DNA of 64,000 bases from JANMJD01 sp963828405 (lineage in GTDB: Bacteria > Actinomycetota > Acidimicrobiia > Acidimicrobiales > Ilumatobacteraceae): the NCBI GenBank assembly GCA_963828405.1, contig CAWHEG010000026.1, forward strand, positions 1-64,000, written 5' to 3'. Made by a program: the position numbers and the translations under genes. Positions 37,917-47,637 of the stretch are shown piece after piece (within the stretch, counting starts at the first letter, position 1; the number at the start of each line of letters is the position of its first letter). Below the pieces are notes generated by a model. The model did not search any database. It saw nothing but the letters and a program-made list of their open reading frames with translations, and was not told the origin of the DNA.

Positions 37917-39194
37917 TCAGCGGCCGACGCCCTCGTAGGTGAACCCGGCCTGGCGGTACATGTTGGCGTCGAGCAGGTTGCGGGCGTCGACGACGGCCTT
38001 CGACGAGACGGCCGAGGCGACCTTGTCGACCTCGACCCAGCGGAACTCGTCCCACTCGGTGAGGACCACGACGGCGTCGGCGCCCTCGCAGGCCCCGTAG
38101 GCGTCGCCGCAGATCGTCGCCGCCCCGATCGAGGCGATCGGAGCGTGGACGGTGGGATCGTAGGCCTGGATGGCGGCGCCCTCGGTGAGCAGCCGCTGGG
38201 TGATGGCGATCGACGGCGAGTCGCGCAGGTCGTCGGTGCGGGCCTTGAAGGTGAGGCCCCAGACGGCGATCGTCTTGCCGACCAGCGTGCCGCCGCATGC
38301 CCGGCGGACCTTGGCGACGATGCGTTCGCGCTGCTCGTCGTTGACGGTGACCACGCCGCGCAGCAGGCCGAAGTCGTAGCCGGCGCTCTCGGCGATGTGG
38401 ATCAGGGCGTGGGTGTCCTTGGGGAAGCACGAGCCGCCCCAGCCGGGACCGGGCTTGAGGAACTCCTGGCCGATGCGCTTGTCGTAGCCGATGCCGAGGA
38501 CGACGTCGTTGACGTCGGCGCCGACGGCCTCGCAGACGGCGGCCACCGCGTTGATGTAGCTGATCTTGGTGGCCAGGAAGGCGTTGGCCGCGTACTTGAT
38601 CGTCTCGGCCGAGGCCGGGCTGGTGACGATCAGGGGGGCGGGAACACCGAGGTAGAGCGAGGCGACCTTGATCGCCGCGGCCTGGTCGTCGGAGCCGATG
38701 ACGATGCGGTCGGGGTGGAGGAAGTCGTGGACGGCCGAGCCCTCGCGGAGGAACTCGGGGTTGGAGACGACCTTGATCTCGGGGCGGTTGAGGGCCCGCT
38801 CGACGACCTTGGTCGAACCGACCGGCACGGTCGACTTGTTGACCACGACGGCGTTGGCGGGCAGCACCGCGGCGATCTGCTCGGCGGCGGCGATGATGTA
38901 GGAGAGGTCGGCGGCGCCGCTCGACGACTGCGGTGTCGGCACGCACAGGTAGGCGAACTCGCAGTCGGCGGCCGCCGGCTCGGCGCCGAGCACGAACGAG
39001 AGTCGCCCAGAGCGGATGCCCTCGGCGACGAGGGTGTCGAGCCCGGCTTCGACGATCGGGATCTCGCCGCGCTGCAGCTTCTCGACGCGTACGGGATCGA
39101 TGTCCGCGCAGACGACGTCGTGGCCGATGTGGGCGAAACAGGCGCCCGTGGTGAGACCGACGTACCCCGTACCGATGATTGCGACCTTTGCCAT
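37917..39194 (-). CDS. ugd: UDP-glucose/GDP-mannose 6-dehydrogenase (425 aa)
   Basis: This enzyme oxidises UDP-glucose to UDP-glucuronate (or a related sugar) with NAD+. The start is MAKVAIIGTGYVGLTTGACFA. STVPVGSTKVVERA, NPEFLREGSAVHDFLHPDRIVIG and the catalytic Cys in GWGGSCFPKD are all present, with LTFKARTDDLRDSPS near the C-terminus. Length is typical. It is monocistronic in this window and may feed the exopolysaccharide genes at 58-63 kb. Confidence 0.96.
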   Translation of the reverse strand: MAKVAIIGTGYVGLTTGACFAHIGHDVVCADIDPVRVEKLQRGEIPIVEAGLDTLVAEGIRSGRLSFVLGAEPAAADCEFAYLCVPTPQSSSGAADLSYIIAAAEQIAAVLPANAVVVNKSTVPVGSTKVVERALNRPEIKVVSNPEFLREGSAVHDFLHPDRIVIGSDDQAAAIKVASLYLGVPAPLIVTSPASAETIKYAANAFLATKISYINAVAAVCEAVGADVNDVVLGIGYDKRIGQEFLKPGPGWGGSCFPKDTHALIHIAESAGYDFGLLRGVVTVNDEQRERIVAKVRRACGGTLVGKTIAVWGLTFKARTDDLRDSPSIAITQRLLTEGAAIQAYDPTVHAPIASIGAATICGDAYGACEGADAVVVLTEWDEFRWVEVDKVASAVSSKAVVDARNLLDANMYRQAGFTYEGVGR

Positions 39195-39298
39195 GACCGT
39201 CCAGCTTACGGACGGTCTTCGGAGCCCGGAACGCGACCCGCCTGAGTCGATCGGACCGTTGCATCACCCGACCCGGCGATCGCGGTCGCAAACCGGTT

Positions 39299-39721
39299 TC
39301 AGCTGTCCGTCCACGGGTTGATGATGATGATCCCCGTCTCGGTGAAGTCGTCGACGTTGCGAGTGGCGAGAACTGCCCCGTGGCTCCGGCAGATCGCCGC
39401 GATCTGGGCATCCGCCTGGCTGATCGGTCGTCCGGAACGCTCGCGACGGACGACGATGTCGGCGTAGTGCGCGGCTGCCGGCTCGTCGAACGCGGCGACC
39501 CGGTGCTCGAAGTCGTCGGTGACCATCGCCTCGATGAGTTCGGTGATCTCGGTCTTGCGACGTCCATCGGCCAGACGCGCCACCCCGTACAGCAGCTCGG
39601 CGAGCGTGATGGCCGTGAGGTAGCACTCGCTCGCCCACTGGCGGTCGACCCAGTCGACGACCCTGTCGGCCGGCGCCGCTCGCATCAGTTCCGAGACCAC
39701 GTTGGTGTCGAGGACGATCAC
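39299..39721 (-). CDS. PIN-domain toxin of VapC/FitB type (140 aa)
   Basis: The PIN ribonuclease acidic residues appear in MIVLDTNVVSELM (D5, E11), EALLYGVARLADGR-like helices, and the late block SQADAQIAAICRSHGAVLATRNVDDF (D and D). Its start overlaps the stop of the partner antitoxin gene upstream (39718-39721), giving an antitoxin-toxin order on the minus strand. Confidence 0.93.
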   Translation of the reverse strand: MIVLDTNVVSELMRAAPADRVVDWVDRQWASECYLTAITLAELLYGVARLADGRRKTEITELIEAMVTDDFEHRVAAFDEPAAAHYADIVVRRERSGRPISQADAQIAAICRSHGAVLATRNVDDFTETGIIIINPWTDS

Positions 39722-39960
39722 ACCAGTTCGGCTGCCCGCGGCGGTTCCACTCTCGCCGGAAGGGTCAACTCCACCCCACCCACTGCGGCAAAGCGCTGAC
39801 GGACACGGCTGCCGAGATGGTCGCCCGATGGCCGCACGACCAGGACGTCGCGCAGGATCTCACGAACCTCAGCCTCCATCGAACGTCCGTGGTGAGCGGC
39901 GCGCACCCGTAGGCGGGCGCGGAGCTCCTCCTCGAGGCCTCGAATCGTCAGCGTTGCCAT
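39718..39960 (-). CDS. FitA/VapB-type antitoxin (80 aa)
   Basis: The ribbon-helix-helix N-terminus is MATLTIRGLEEELRARLRVRAAHHGRSMEAEVREILRD, a FitA-like pattern. The C-terminus (LPARVEPPRAAELV) probably wraps the toxin. A direct 11-bp repeat gccataccgcc occurs at 39956-39966 and 39978-39988, spanning the start codon, and could be an operator or a duplication. Confidence 0.92.
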   Translation of the reverse strand: MATLTIRGLEEELRARLRVRAAHHGRSMEAEVREILRDVLVVRPSGDHLGSRVRQRFAAVGGVELTLPARVEPPRAAELV

Positions 39961-40059
39961 ACCGCCTCCTTCGTGGTGCCATACCGCCCCCGTCGTGTGA
40001 GGGAATGACAGCGATGCTAGCAAGGCTTGCAGAGGTTGTCACCGGCCGACCGGGGTGGC

Positions 40060-41046
40060 TCAGTCGTACCATCCGGGCGACTTGCGTGGTGCCGAGGGTC
40101 CGGGTGGCTCTTGCGGGGCCGCCGGCGATGGGCGGCGATGCGGCGGGGGAGGAATCGCCCGACCTGACCGTGGCTTGGCGGCCCTCGGTGGTCGGGGCTC
40201 GAGCGGCTCGAGCAGGTCGGGGGGCGGGGCCGGAGTCGGAGGGGCCGGCGTCGGGTCGCCGGGGATCGAGTCGAAGTAGCTCAGCGCCCGCTCCCGCGGT
40301 TTGCACGAGTCGAGCGAGCAGGCCAAGGCGGTCGTCGCCGCCATCGTCATGAACGTCTTGGTGACGATGCTGCCGCGGGCGAACAGGCCCATCGCCGGTC
40401 CGAGGGCCAGCCCCGACAGCGAGACCAGCCAGAACGTCACCCGTTGCGGGCGGCGGAGCCGGAACCGGCGGGCGGCGACGACGGTCTCGAGCCCGTACCA
40501 CTGCTCCATCAGCCGTCGGCGCCCGATCACTGCGAGCATCATCACGCCGAGCACCGAGCCCACCGTGTGACCGAGGTACTGCAGGGTGCGGGCGATCGAG
40601 ACCCCCGAATCCCACGGGGCGTGGAACAGTGTCCGGTCGAGGCCCATCCAACGCGAGACGAAGCTGTTCTTGTGGGTGAACGCGTCCATCAGGATGTGGC
40701 TGCCGGCGCCGAGGAAGGCGCTGTAGAGCAGCATCCACCACGGCGTGCGCCGGTCGCGCAACGCCCGGAACGAGTGGAGGCGCAGGGGTCCGGCGTCGGG
40801 GAGTTGGGCGAACGCCGTGCCGGCCACCCACGACCTGATCGCCAAGGTGACGACGATCGTGAACGGCAGGGACCAGACGATCAGCCCGGAGAACTGGTGG
40901 CTGTGGCGCTGCACCCAGCCGCGCACCGGGTACCCGAAGTCGGGCGCGATCGACCCGATCACCAGCGCCGTGCCGTCGAACCAGCGCGGGCGCCTGATCT
41001 TTGCCGGCAGGACGGCGATCTGGTGGGCGAAGAAGGTGAAGGGCAT
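40060..41046 (-). CDS. DUF4184 family membrane protein (328 aa)
   Basis: MPFTFFAHQIAVLPAKI at the start and APDFGYPV, HILMDAFTHKNSF are the usual DUF4184 landmarks. Around six hydrophobic segments fall at about residues 30-260. The C-terminus from about 275 is Pro/Arg-rich and soluble. Function is unknown. It stands alone, divergent from the membrane gene at 41291; the 244 bases between show nothing I can identify. Confidence 0.85.
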   Translation of the reverse strand: MPFTFFAHQIAVLPAKIRRPRWFDGTALVIGSIAPDFGYPVRGWVQRHSHQFSGLIVWSLPFTIVVTLAIRSWVAGTAFAQLPDAGPLRLHSFRALRDRRTPWWMLLYSAFLGAGSHILMDAFTHKNSFVSRWMGLDRTLFHAPWDSGVSIARTLQYLGHTVGSVLGVMMLAVIGRRRLMEQWYGLETVVAARRFRLRRPQRVTFWLVSLSGLALGPAMGLFARGSIVTKTFMTMAATTALACSLDSCKPRERALSYFDSIPGDPTPAPPTPAPPPDLLEPLEPRPPRAAKPRSGRAIPPPPHRRPSPAAPQEPPGPSAPRKSPGWYD

Positions 41047-41290
41047 GCGGGCGGGCCTCGAGCGACGCGGTGACCGGGAGGTTCCGCCACCGGCTCGGTC
41101 GTTCAGGCGATGGCACGAAGGGTAGTTGCTGGCGGTCGCCGGGCCGAAGCGGCATCCCGGCCGTCCGGGGTGCGCGGCGTTGCTCTGTCGGCCGTCCGCC
41201 GGGCGGGCCGTCACGGGTGGCGGCCGCGTGCCGCAACGAGGGCCACGGGTGCCGGGGGCGAGCGGTGATCCACGGGTAGGGTCGGCGCCG

Positions 41291-42609
41291 ATGCTCGGGG
41301 TCCCCTGCGTTCTCGCCGCCGCCGGGTTCCTGCTGGTCACGGTGCACGCGATGACGGCGGCCCACATCGTCGGTTGGCTGTTCGTCGCCTGGATCACCTA
41401 CCGGCTACTCGCCGCGGCCCTGCGCCACGCCGGGGCCGACACGACGTTGCGGGCGCTCCTTCTCGCCGGCCTGGTGCTGCGCGCCGCCGGCGCCGTGGCC
41501 AAGTACGTCGTCTCGCAACGGGCCTACGACGGGTCGGCCGACGCCTTCCGCTACGGCGAGGAGGCGGCGATCGTCGCCCGGCGGATGCAGTCCCACCTCG
41601 TGCTCCCGGGCGACTTCCACTTCCACCGCCGGGGGACCGATTTCGTCACCTGGGTGGTCGCGCTGCTCTACCGGACGTTCGGTCCACACCTGATCCTGGC
41701 CACCGCGGTGTTCACCCTGGCGGCGTTCGCCGGGACGTGCTGCCTGCTGCGGGTGGGCGCCGACTGCCTCGGCCGGCGGCCGCTGCGGGTGTTCGCCGCG
41801 CTCGGTGCTGCTGATGCCGTCGCTGTGCTTCTGGGCGTCGAGCGTCGGCAAGGAGGCGTGGCTGGCGGCGACGATGGGGGCGGCGATCCTCGCCCTGTCG
41901 CGGATCGCCAAGGGCCAGCTCACGTCCCGCCTGGTCGCCGTGCTGGCCGCCTCGGCGGCCCTGGCGCTGATCGTACGGCCCCACCTCGTGCTGCTCCTCG
42001 CCTGCGCCTGGCTCCCGGCCGTTGCGGTGCTCGGCTCGCCCGGGGGTGACGCGGTGGTCGCGGGCGCGCACGGCAGCGTGCGCGTTGGCGCTCGTCCCGC
42101 TGAGCCTGTGGATGATCAGGTGGGGGTTCTCGGGCAGCCTGTCGGGGTCGGGCGACGCCGGGTCGGGCATGCTCGATCTCGCCGCCGACGAGACCGGGTT
42201 CGGTGGTTCGGCGTTCACGCCGTCGCCGATCACGTCACCGGCAACCGTCGCCGGGGGCGTGTGGGCCGTGCTCGGGCGCCCGCACCTGTTCGAGGCCGAC
42301 GGCCGGTTGCAGGTGCTGACCGCCGTCGAGCTGTTCGTCGTCGCCGTGGTCTGCGTCGCCCTGCTCCGGCCCCGGCGTGTGGCACGGCGTGTGCTCCACG
42401 ACCCGGTGGTGGCGTTCGCCGCGGTGTACGTCGCCGGCTTCGTGTTCGCCTTCAGCCGCATCGCCAACTTCGGCATCCTCGCCCGCCAGCGGGTGCAGAT
42501 GTGGCCGCTGCTGTTCCTCGTCGTCGCCGCCGGCGTGCGCGCCGACGGGCAGCCCGCCCCCGCCGCGGCATCCGGAGCCCCGCCCGAACCCGCGCCCGGC
42601 GTGCCATGA
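41291..42609 (+). CDS. Polytopic membrane protein with two frameshifts (about 440 aa)
   Basis: Around 9-10 hydrophobic helices run across three frames: 41291-41800, then about 41800-42065 (MPSLCFWASSVGKEAWLAATMGAAILALSRIAKG), then about 42065-42609. Each shift is a single base. A YDGSADAFRYGEEA loop between the first helices looks like an extracytoplasmic GT-C-type or polymerase loop. I do not recognise the family. It is the first gene of a plus-strand operon, and its stop overlaps the B2 start (ATGA). A role in exporting or modifying the lasso peptide, or in glycan synthesis, is possible. Confidence 0.6.
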
Positions 42610-43146
42610 GCCGGGTGCCGTTTCGTGATTGGATGCCGGGCGTGATCCCCGTCCCGCCGCGGCTCCGCTACGGGTGGCGACGTGTCCGGGCGCTGTCGTG
42701 GCGCCAGCGTGGTTGGCTGGTCGAGGCGTCGTTGCTGAACCTGGTCTTCCGTGTCGTCGTGCACCACCGACGATGTCGCCGCGTCCGAGCGGCTGGCCGT
42801 CCGGTTGGGGCGCCTGTCGCTGCGGCGGTCGCCCCGCCGGCCCGACGCGGCGGCGGTGGGCGAGTCGATCAGGGTGGCGGCCCGGCTGCCGCTGGTGCGC
42901 GTGTCGTGCCTGCCGCGCACGCTCACGGCGATCACGATGCTCTCCCGGCGGGGGCTGCGGCCCGAGATGCACGTCGGGGTGTCGGGGGGCGACGGCCCGT
43001 TCGCCGCCCACGCCTGGGCCACCGTCGACGGCGTCGATGTCGTCTCCGAACCCGACGACGTCGGGGCATTCGTCGAGCTGCTCGGCGGTGCCCCGGGCAC
43101 CGGGATGTTCGAGCCGGCCGGGCGGCGGGACGTGCGGCGATCGCCG
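42606..43146 (+). CDS. Lasso peptide biosynthesis B2 (transglutaminase-like leader peptidase), frameshifted
   Basis: B2 proteins cut the leader from the lasso precursor. From ATG 42606 the basic helical start (LRYGWRRVRALSWRQRGWLVEA) fits B2. After a frame change near 42750 the core reads VRVSCLPRTLTAITMLSRRGLRPEMHVGV...FAAHAWATVDGVDV: catalytic Cys (SCLPRT), His (AAHAW) and Asp (TVDG), the transglutaminase triad. The frame then runs without a stop into the next gene. An out-of-frame TGA overlaps the ATG at 43147 (ATGA), so a second missing base near 43100 may hide the true B2 stop. A real B2 fusion to the next protein is the alternative. Confidence 0.85.
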
Positions 43147-44685
43147 ATGACCACGTGGAGCCACGACCTGTTCTGGTGGCGCAACGCCGACGGTTGGCAC
43201 ACCGTCGTGGCGCTGTGGGGCGGATGGCTCCGCCCGGGCATCGCGCCGGTCGCCGTCGACTGCCGGGTGCGCGACGCCGCCGGCGTGGTGGTCGACGCCT
43301 GGCGACAGACCCTCGACCCGCGCTGGGGTGCGATCATCCGCTCCGACGACCATCCGGCCGAACTCGAGGGGGCCGGGATCCTCGACGGGGTGCTCGAGGT
43401 GGTCGTCGACGGCGACTGCCTTGCCGGCGTGCCGCCGACGAGCCGAGGATCGTTGTACGGGCTCGTCGACTGGTACCACGACGACGGGTCGCTGGCCGGC
43501 CTGCACAGCGATCACGTGCCGGGGGATCACCGGTCGATCGAGTTGACCGAGATCGTCGTCGAGGCCGACGACGTGGCGACGGCGAGCCTGGTGACCACGG
43601 CCGGACCGAAGGGGATCGCCCCCGGGGGCCTCGGCATCACCGTGACGAACGTCCTCGGCGAGACACGCCACGGGTGCGACCCGGCCTCCGTCGCGCCGTG
43701 GGGTGTGCATCACCTCCGGCTCGCCGAGATCGTCCAGGGCCTCGACGGGTTCGCCGACGGGCAGCCACTGACCGTCTCGGGTGTCTGGGAGCTCGGTGGC
43801 CACTTCGTCCGCCCCTACGTGGTCACCGAGTCGACGGGGTTCAGCGCGTACCACGGCGGGAACCGCTACCCGAGGATGCGGGCGATGCCCTCGGTGGCGC
43901 ACCGGATCCATGGTCGAGGCGACCTCAACCCGATCGCCGTCGTCCACGGCAACGGCGTCACCACGACGTTCGACCTGTTCAACACCCACGGGAGCGTCGA
44001 GTCCGCCCCCTGGGTGGACGTGCGGGTGTACGACGATCGGGGCCGCCTGGTCCACGAGCGGCTCCGCTGGCGGCGCGCCGAGCGGGACCGCATCGCCCGC
44101 GGCGCGATCGGCGAGTTCCTCGACGATCCGTCGCGACCGTTCGTCGGTCATCTCGTGCTGTCGTTCGCCGACGACGGCCAGGCCGAGTTCCCCCTTCGCC
44201 TCCAGGCGTTGTTCCGCTACGTCGGCCCGGTGAACCACGCCCGCACGATGGTGTGGAGCGACGACTGGAACTCGCCCGTCCGCCGGCATCAGCTGGGCGA
44301 CACGCGGATGTGCGCCTACACCAGGGCCTGGCTCGGCCCGCGACGTGTCACCTCGCTGCTGTTCTCCAACGCCGGCATCCCCGGCGTGCGCGGGGTCTAC
44401 GACCTCACGGCCACGTTCCGACTCGTCGCCACCTCCGCACAGGGGGAGGTGCTCGCCGAGGTCGACGGCGAGATCGGCCCGCACGCCACCGTGGAGCTGG
44501 ACATGGCAGCGCTGTGCGCCGGGTCCGGCGGCAACGACCTCGCCCTGGTCGAGGTCACCACCAACTTCGACCTGGCGATGATCCAGATCACCCGGGACAG
44601 GCGCAGCGGGGCGATCGGTGTCGAGCACCTGTTGGCCGGCCGGTCGATCGTCGACGGTTCGACCTACGTCATGGCGGGTTCGTGA
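43147..44685 (+). CDS. Unrecognised beta-rich protein in the lasso locus (512 aa)
   Basis: I do not recognise this protein. It has no signal peptide and no membrane segment. The first part has many Trp residues (WSHDLFWWRNADGWHTVV). The sequence looks like beta-sandwich modules; TTFDLFNTHGSVESAPWVDVRVYDD and TSLLFSNAGIPGVRGVYDLTATF look like two similar strands-rich modules. No catalytic motif is obvious. It is in frame with B2 and its stop overlaps the methyltransferase GTG/ATG region (44682-44688), so it is part of the same operon. Its constant place between B2 and a methyltransferase makes it the best candidate for a new component. Confidence 0.65.
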   Translation: MTTWSHDLFWWRNADGWHTVVALWGGWLRPGIAPVAVDCRVRDAAGVVVDAWRQTLDPRWGAIIRSDDHPAELEGAGILDGVLEVVVDGDCLAGVPPTSRGSLYGLVDWYHDDGSLAGLHSDHVPGDHRSIELTEIVVEADDVATASLVTTAGPKGIAPGGLGITVTNVLGETRHGCDPASVAPWGVHHLRLAEIVQGLDGFADGQPLTVSGVWELGGHFVRPYVVTESTGFSAYHGGNRYPRMRAMPSVAHRIHGRGDLNPIAVVHGNGVTTTFDLFNTHGSVESAPWVDVRVYDDRGRLVHERLRWRRAERDRIARGAIGEFLDDPSRPFVGHLVLSFADDGQAEFPLRLQALFRYVGPVNHARTMVWSDDWNSPVRRHQLGDTRMCAYTRAWLGPRRVTSLLFSNAGIPGVRGVYDLTATFRLVATSAQGEVLAEVDGEIGPHATVELDMAALCAGSGGNDLALVEVTTNFDLAMIQITRDRRSGAIGVEHLLAGRSIVDGSTYVMAGS

Positions 44686-44687
44686 CG

Positions 44688-45821
44688 ATGTCCGCCCAGG
44701 AGCTGCGCGAGCACGTCAAGTACCTCACCGACGCCCCCAAGCTCGCCGCCTACCGGGAGGCGCTGCGCAGGGTGATGCCGTCCGACGCGGTGGTCGTCGA
44801 TCTCGGCTGCGGCACCGGCCTGCTCGGGTTGATCGCCTGCCAGCTCGGGGCGCGCAAGGTCTACGCGATGGACGGCGGGGCGATCATCGCCGTGGCCGCC
44901 GAGGTTGCCGCTGCAGCCGGATTCGCCGACCGCATCGAGCACATCGAGGCGATGTCGGTCGACGTCACCCTGCCCGAGCCGGCCGACGTGGTCGTCGCCG
45001 ATCAGATCGGCGGTCTGGCCTACGAGGCGGGTGTGCTCGAGTACTACGACGACGCCCGGAGGTTCCTCAAGCCCGGCGGCGTGATGATCCCCGAGTCGTT
45101 CGAGTTGCGGCTCGCCGCGGTCGACTCCGAACGCGAGTGGCGGGCCGCCGGCGCCTGGGGACGCGGCGACCTCGGCTTCGGCCCGGCGTTCTCCCCGGTG
45201 GCCCGGCATGCGGCCAACACGGCGTTCAACGTCCACTGCACCGCCGATGAGCTGCTCAGCGATGCCGCGAACGTTCGCCGTGGTGTCGTCGAGCGGGAAC
45301 CGCCCATTCGCCGGGCAGGTCACGGTGGTGGTTCGCCGTGCCGGCACGTTCCACGGTCTGCTCGGCACGTTCGTCGCCCGGATGGCTCCCGGCGTGGCGA
45401 TGACCAACGATCCGGCCGAACCCGGCGCGATGGAACACCGCTGGCAGACGCTGCTCCCGGTGGCCGAGCCGGTCGGGGTGCGCCCCGGCGATGTCGTGGA
45501 GGCCTCGGTGTCGGTGTGGCCGGCGAGCTACTTCGCCCGCTGGGTCGTGACGGTGCGGCGTGACGGTGACGCCCTGCAGACGGAGCGTCACTCGACCTTC
45601 GAAGGCCAGTTCATCTCGCTAAGCGCAACCTGCTGGCGCACTCACCGACGATGCCGCTGCCGACGGCGAGGATCGACGACGCCGCCCACGCGCTCGAGCT
45701 GGTGCGCGGCGGGATGAGCGTCGACGTGCTCGCCGAGGCGCTCGTCGCCGCCGGGCGCTTCGAGCACCGGGCGGCGGCGAAGCGCTTCGCCACCAAGCTG
45801 GCCCGGGTGCTCGAGATCTGA
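44688..45821 (+). CDS. PRMT-like SAM-dependent methyltransferase, two frameshifts (about 377 aa)
   Basis: Motif I is VVDLGCGTGLLGLIACQLGARKVYAMD, a close match to protein arginine methyltransferases. The double-E-like loop is ADQIGGLAYEAGVLEYYDDARRFLKPGGVMIP, where an acidic pair is only partly conserved. The C-terminal beta-barrel (HGLLGTFVARMAPGVAM...EHRWQTLLPVAEPVGVRPGDVV) matches the PRMT barrel. Reading it needs frame changes near 45265 and 45617; the last 65 residues (LPTARIDDAAHALELVRGG...) form a helical tail. A GTG at 44682 overlaps the upstream stop and is an alternative start. It may methylate the lasso peptide or a carrier; the predicted core has no Arg. Confidence 0.8.
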
Positions 45822-45830
45822 CGGCAGCGG

Positions 45831-46950
45831 CTACGGGCGGCGTCGCCGCGGCCGCATCTCCGAGAGGATGTAGCGCAACTGGCCGGCGCCGCCCCGCCCG
45901 TGCGCCTGGCGGTACTCGTCGCTCGGGAAGGCGGCCTCCCAGCTGCGACGCAGCCGTTGCGGGCCGACCAGGCGCTCGACCACGCTGATCGCCCCCGGGG
46001 TGCGCAGGATGCGGTCGTAGGCCTGCACCGCCGCCGGCACCCTCCGGTCGCTGGGCGGTTCGTCGAGCCAGTCGCGCACGACGAGGTCGGCCCACGAGGC
46101 CGGGGTCGTGCAGCGCCAGGCGCTGGGCGAGGCGCAGCGCTTCGGCGTAGTCCTCGGCGAAGTGGACCCTGGCGCGCAGCAGGTCGGTCAGCGTCGAGAG
46201 CCGGGCGAGGGACTGGGGGCCGGTCTTGCCCGTGCTCAGGTGGAGCATCGCGTGGAGGATCAGCACCGGGGTGCTCGGGGCGAGGTAGGGGCGGCCCGAG
46301 ATCGTCACGGTCTGGGCGTCGCCGAACAACGGTGCCGTCGGGATCCGGTAGCGGGCGATGGTGCCCTCGACGTAGCGGTGCACGTCGAGCTCGACGTCGC
46401 GCTCGTGCACGATCGTGTGGCAGCGGTAGTGCGCGGCGGTGACCGGGCCTTGCTGGGGTTGCTCGGAGATGATCCGCCCGGCGGCGCGCAGCAGGTCGAG
46501 GGCGGTGAGGTACTGATCGGGGTGGACGACCACGTCGACGTCGCCGGTCGAGCGCTGTGCCGGGTGGTCGTAGAGCACGCGCGAGGTGGCCAGGCCCTTG
46601 ACCAGGCGCCAGGTGATCCCGGCCCCGTCGAAGGTGTCGGCGAGGTCGAGCAGCACGCCCTCGATGAACAGATCGCCCATCGTCGAGTCGCGTTGCAGGG
46701 CGGCGGCCTCGTCGGACTGAGCGGTTGTCGCCGGAATGCCGGCGGCGAGCGCCTCGCTGAACACGGTGGTCACCCGTTCCGACCCGATGAACGTGCACAG
46801 CTCGCGCCAAGCCGCGTCGTCGAGTGGCCGGTCGATGGGCGGCGGCGTGCCCGGCGAACGGAGGTCGTGGGTGACGACCCAACGAACCAGCGAGGTCAAC
46901 ACCGGGTCGGAGAGCTCCTTGCGGTAGGCGGCGGGGAGCACGCCTGACAT
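45831..46950 (-). CDS. Nucleotidyltransferase family protein (PF14907-like), one frameshift
   Basis: MSGVLPAAYRKE begins at 46950. The nucleotidyltransferase signature is GITWRLVKGLATSRVLYDHPAQRSTGDVDVVVHPDQY, with K and DxD. HERDVELDVHRYVEG carries the third acidic residue. This family is regularly found in lasso-peptide clusters with kinase genes. The frame breaks at a C/G run near 46102-46105, where removing one base restores LHDPASWADLVVRDWLDE. The intact C-terminus then reads to the stop at 45831. It converges on the methyltransferase gene 9 bases away. Confidence 0.82.
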
Positions 46951-47041
46951 CTTGGCGGAGTGGCGAGGCGGATGGCGCGCGCTCCGCCGCGAACGTCGTG
47001 ACCGGGTTGGCCTACACGGGGCAGCCCGGTGACCGTTGCTC

Positions 47042-47062
47042 CATGAGTAGGAACATGAGTAG
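47042..47062. promoter_or_regulatory. Direct repeat operator of the RHH-MazF module
   Basis: The 9-mer catgagtag occurs at 47042-47050 and 47054-47062, a 12-bp period, ending 9 bases before the antitoxin ATG at 47072. RHH antitoxins usually bind such repeats to autoregulate. Confidence 0.45.
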
Positions 47063-47071
47063 CATGCTGGT

Positions 47072-47290
47072 ATGAAGGTGAGCGTCAGTCTTCCCGACGA
47101 GGACATCGACTTCCTCGACGCGTACGCGCGGATCAACGGTTTCGCCTCGCGTTCCGCCGTGCTCCACAAGGCGGTGCGGCTGCTCCGTTCTGGGGAGCTC
47201 AGCGCCGCCTACGAAGACGCCTGGGCCTCGTGGTCGACCGGGGACGACGGCACCCTGTGGGAGTCGACCGCCGGTGACGGGCTCGGCTGA
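47072..47290 (+). CDS. Ribbon-helix-helix antitoxin (72 aa)
   Basis: MKVSVSLPDEDIDFLDAYARINGFASRSAVLHKAVRLLR is a clear RHH DNA-binding domain. The Trp-containing C-terminus (DAWASWSTGDDG) probably blocks the MazF active site. The stop overlaps the MazF start by one base (TGATG). Confidence 0.93.
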   Translation: MKVSVSLPDEDIDFLDAYARINGFASRSAVLHKAVRLLRSGELSAAYEDAWASWSTGDDGTLWESTAGDGLG

Positions 47291-47637
47291 TGCGCCGCGG
47301 CGACATCCACCTCGTCGATCTCGCACCGGTGCGCGGCGCCGAATCGAACAAGCGCCGGCCGGCTGTCATCGTCAGTAACGACGGAGCCAACAGCACGGCG
47401 ACACGCCTCGGGCGCGGTGTCATCACCGTGGTGCCGGTCACCTCGAACACCGCTCGCATCCACCCCTTCCAGGTCCTGCTCCCAGCCGTGGAAACGGGCC
47501 TGACGACGGACTCGAAGGCGCAGGCCGAACAGTCCCGGTCGGTGGCCGTCGAACGCATCGGGGCTCGTGTCGGTGCCGTGCCCGTTGATCTCCTCGGTGA
47601 GCTCGACGAGGCGCTTCGTCTCCACCTCGCGCTCTGA
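47290..47637 (+). CDS. MazF/PemK family mRNA interferase toxin (115 aa)
   Basis: MRRGDIHLVDLAPVRGAESNKRRPAVIVSND is the MazF beta-barrel start, with the catalytic Arg in KRRPAVIV and the Thr in VVPVTSN. The end QAEQSRSVAVERIG fits the family. This module lies inside the lasso-peptide locus, between the nucleotidyltransferase and the kinase. Confidence 0.94.
   Translation: MRRGDIHLVDLAPVRGAESNKRRPAVIVSNDGANSTATRLGRGVITVVPVTSNTARIHPFQVLLPAVETGLTTDSKAQAEQSRSVAVERIGARVGAVPVDLLGELDEALRLHLAL

Noticed and set aside
41805..45563. A 1,252-codon plus-strand frame
   Set aside because: It joins pieces of a membrane protein, B2 and the methyltransferase with long antisense-like stretches between them; the real genes use three frames.
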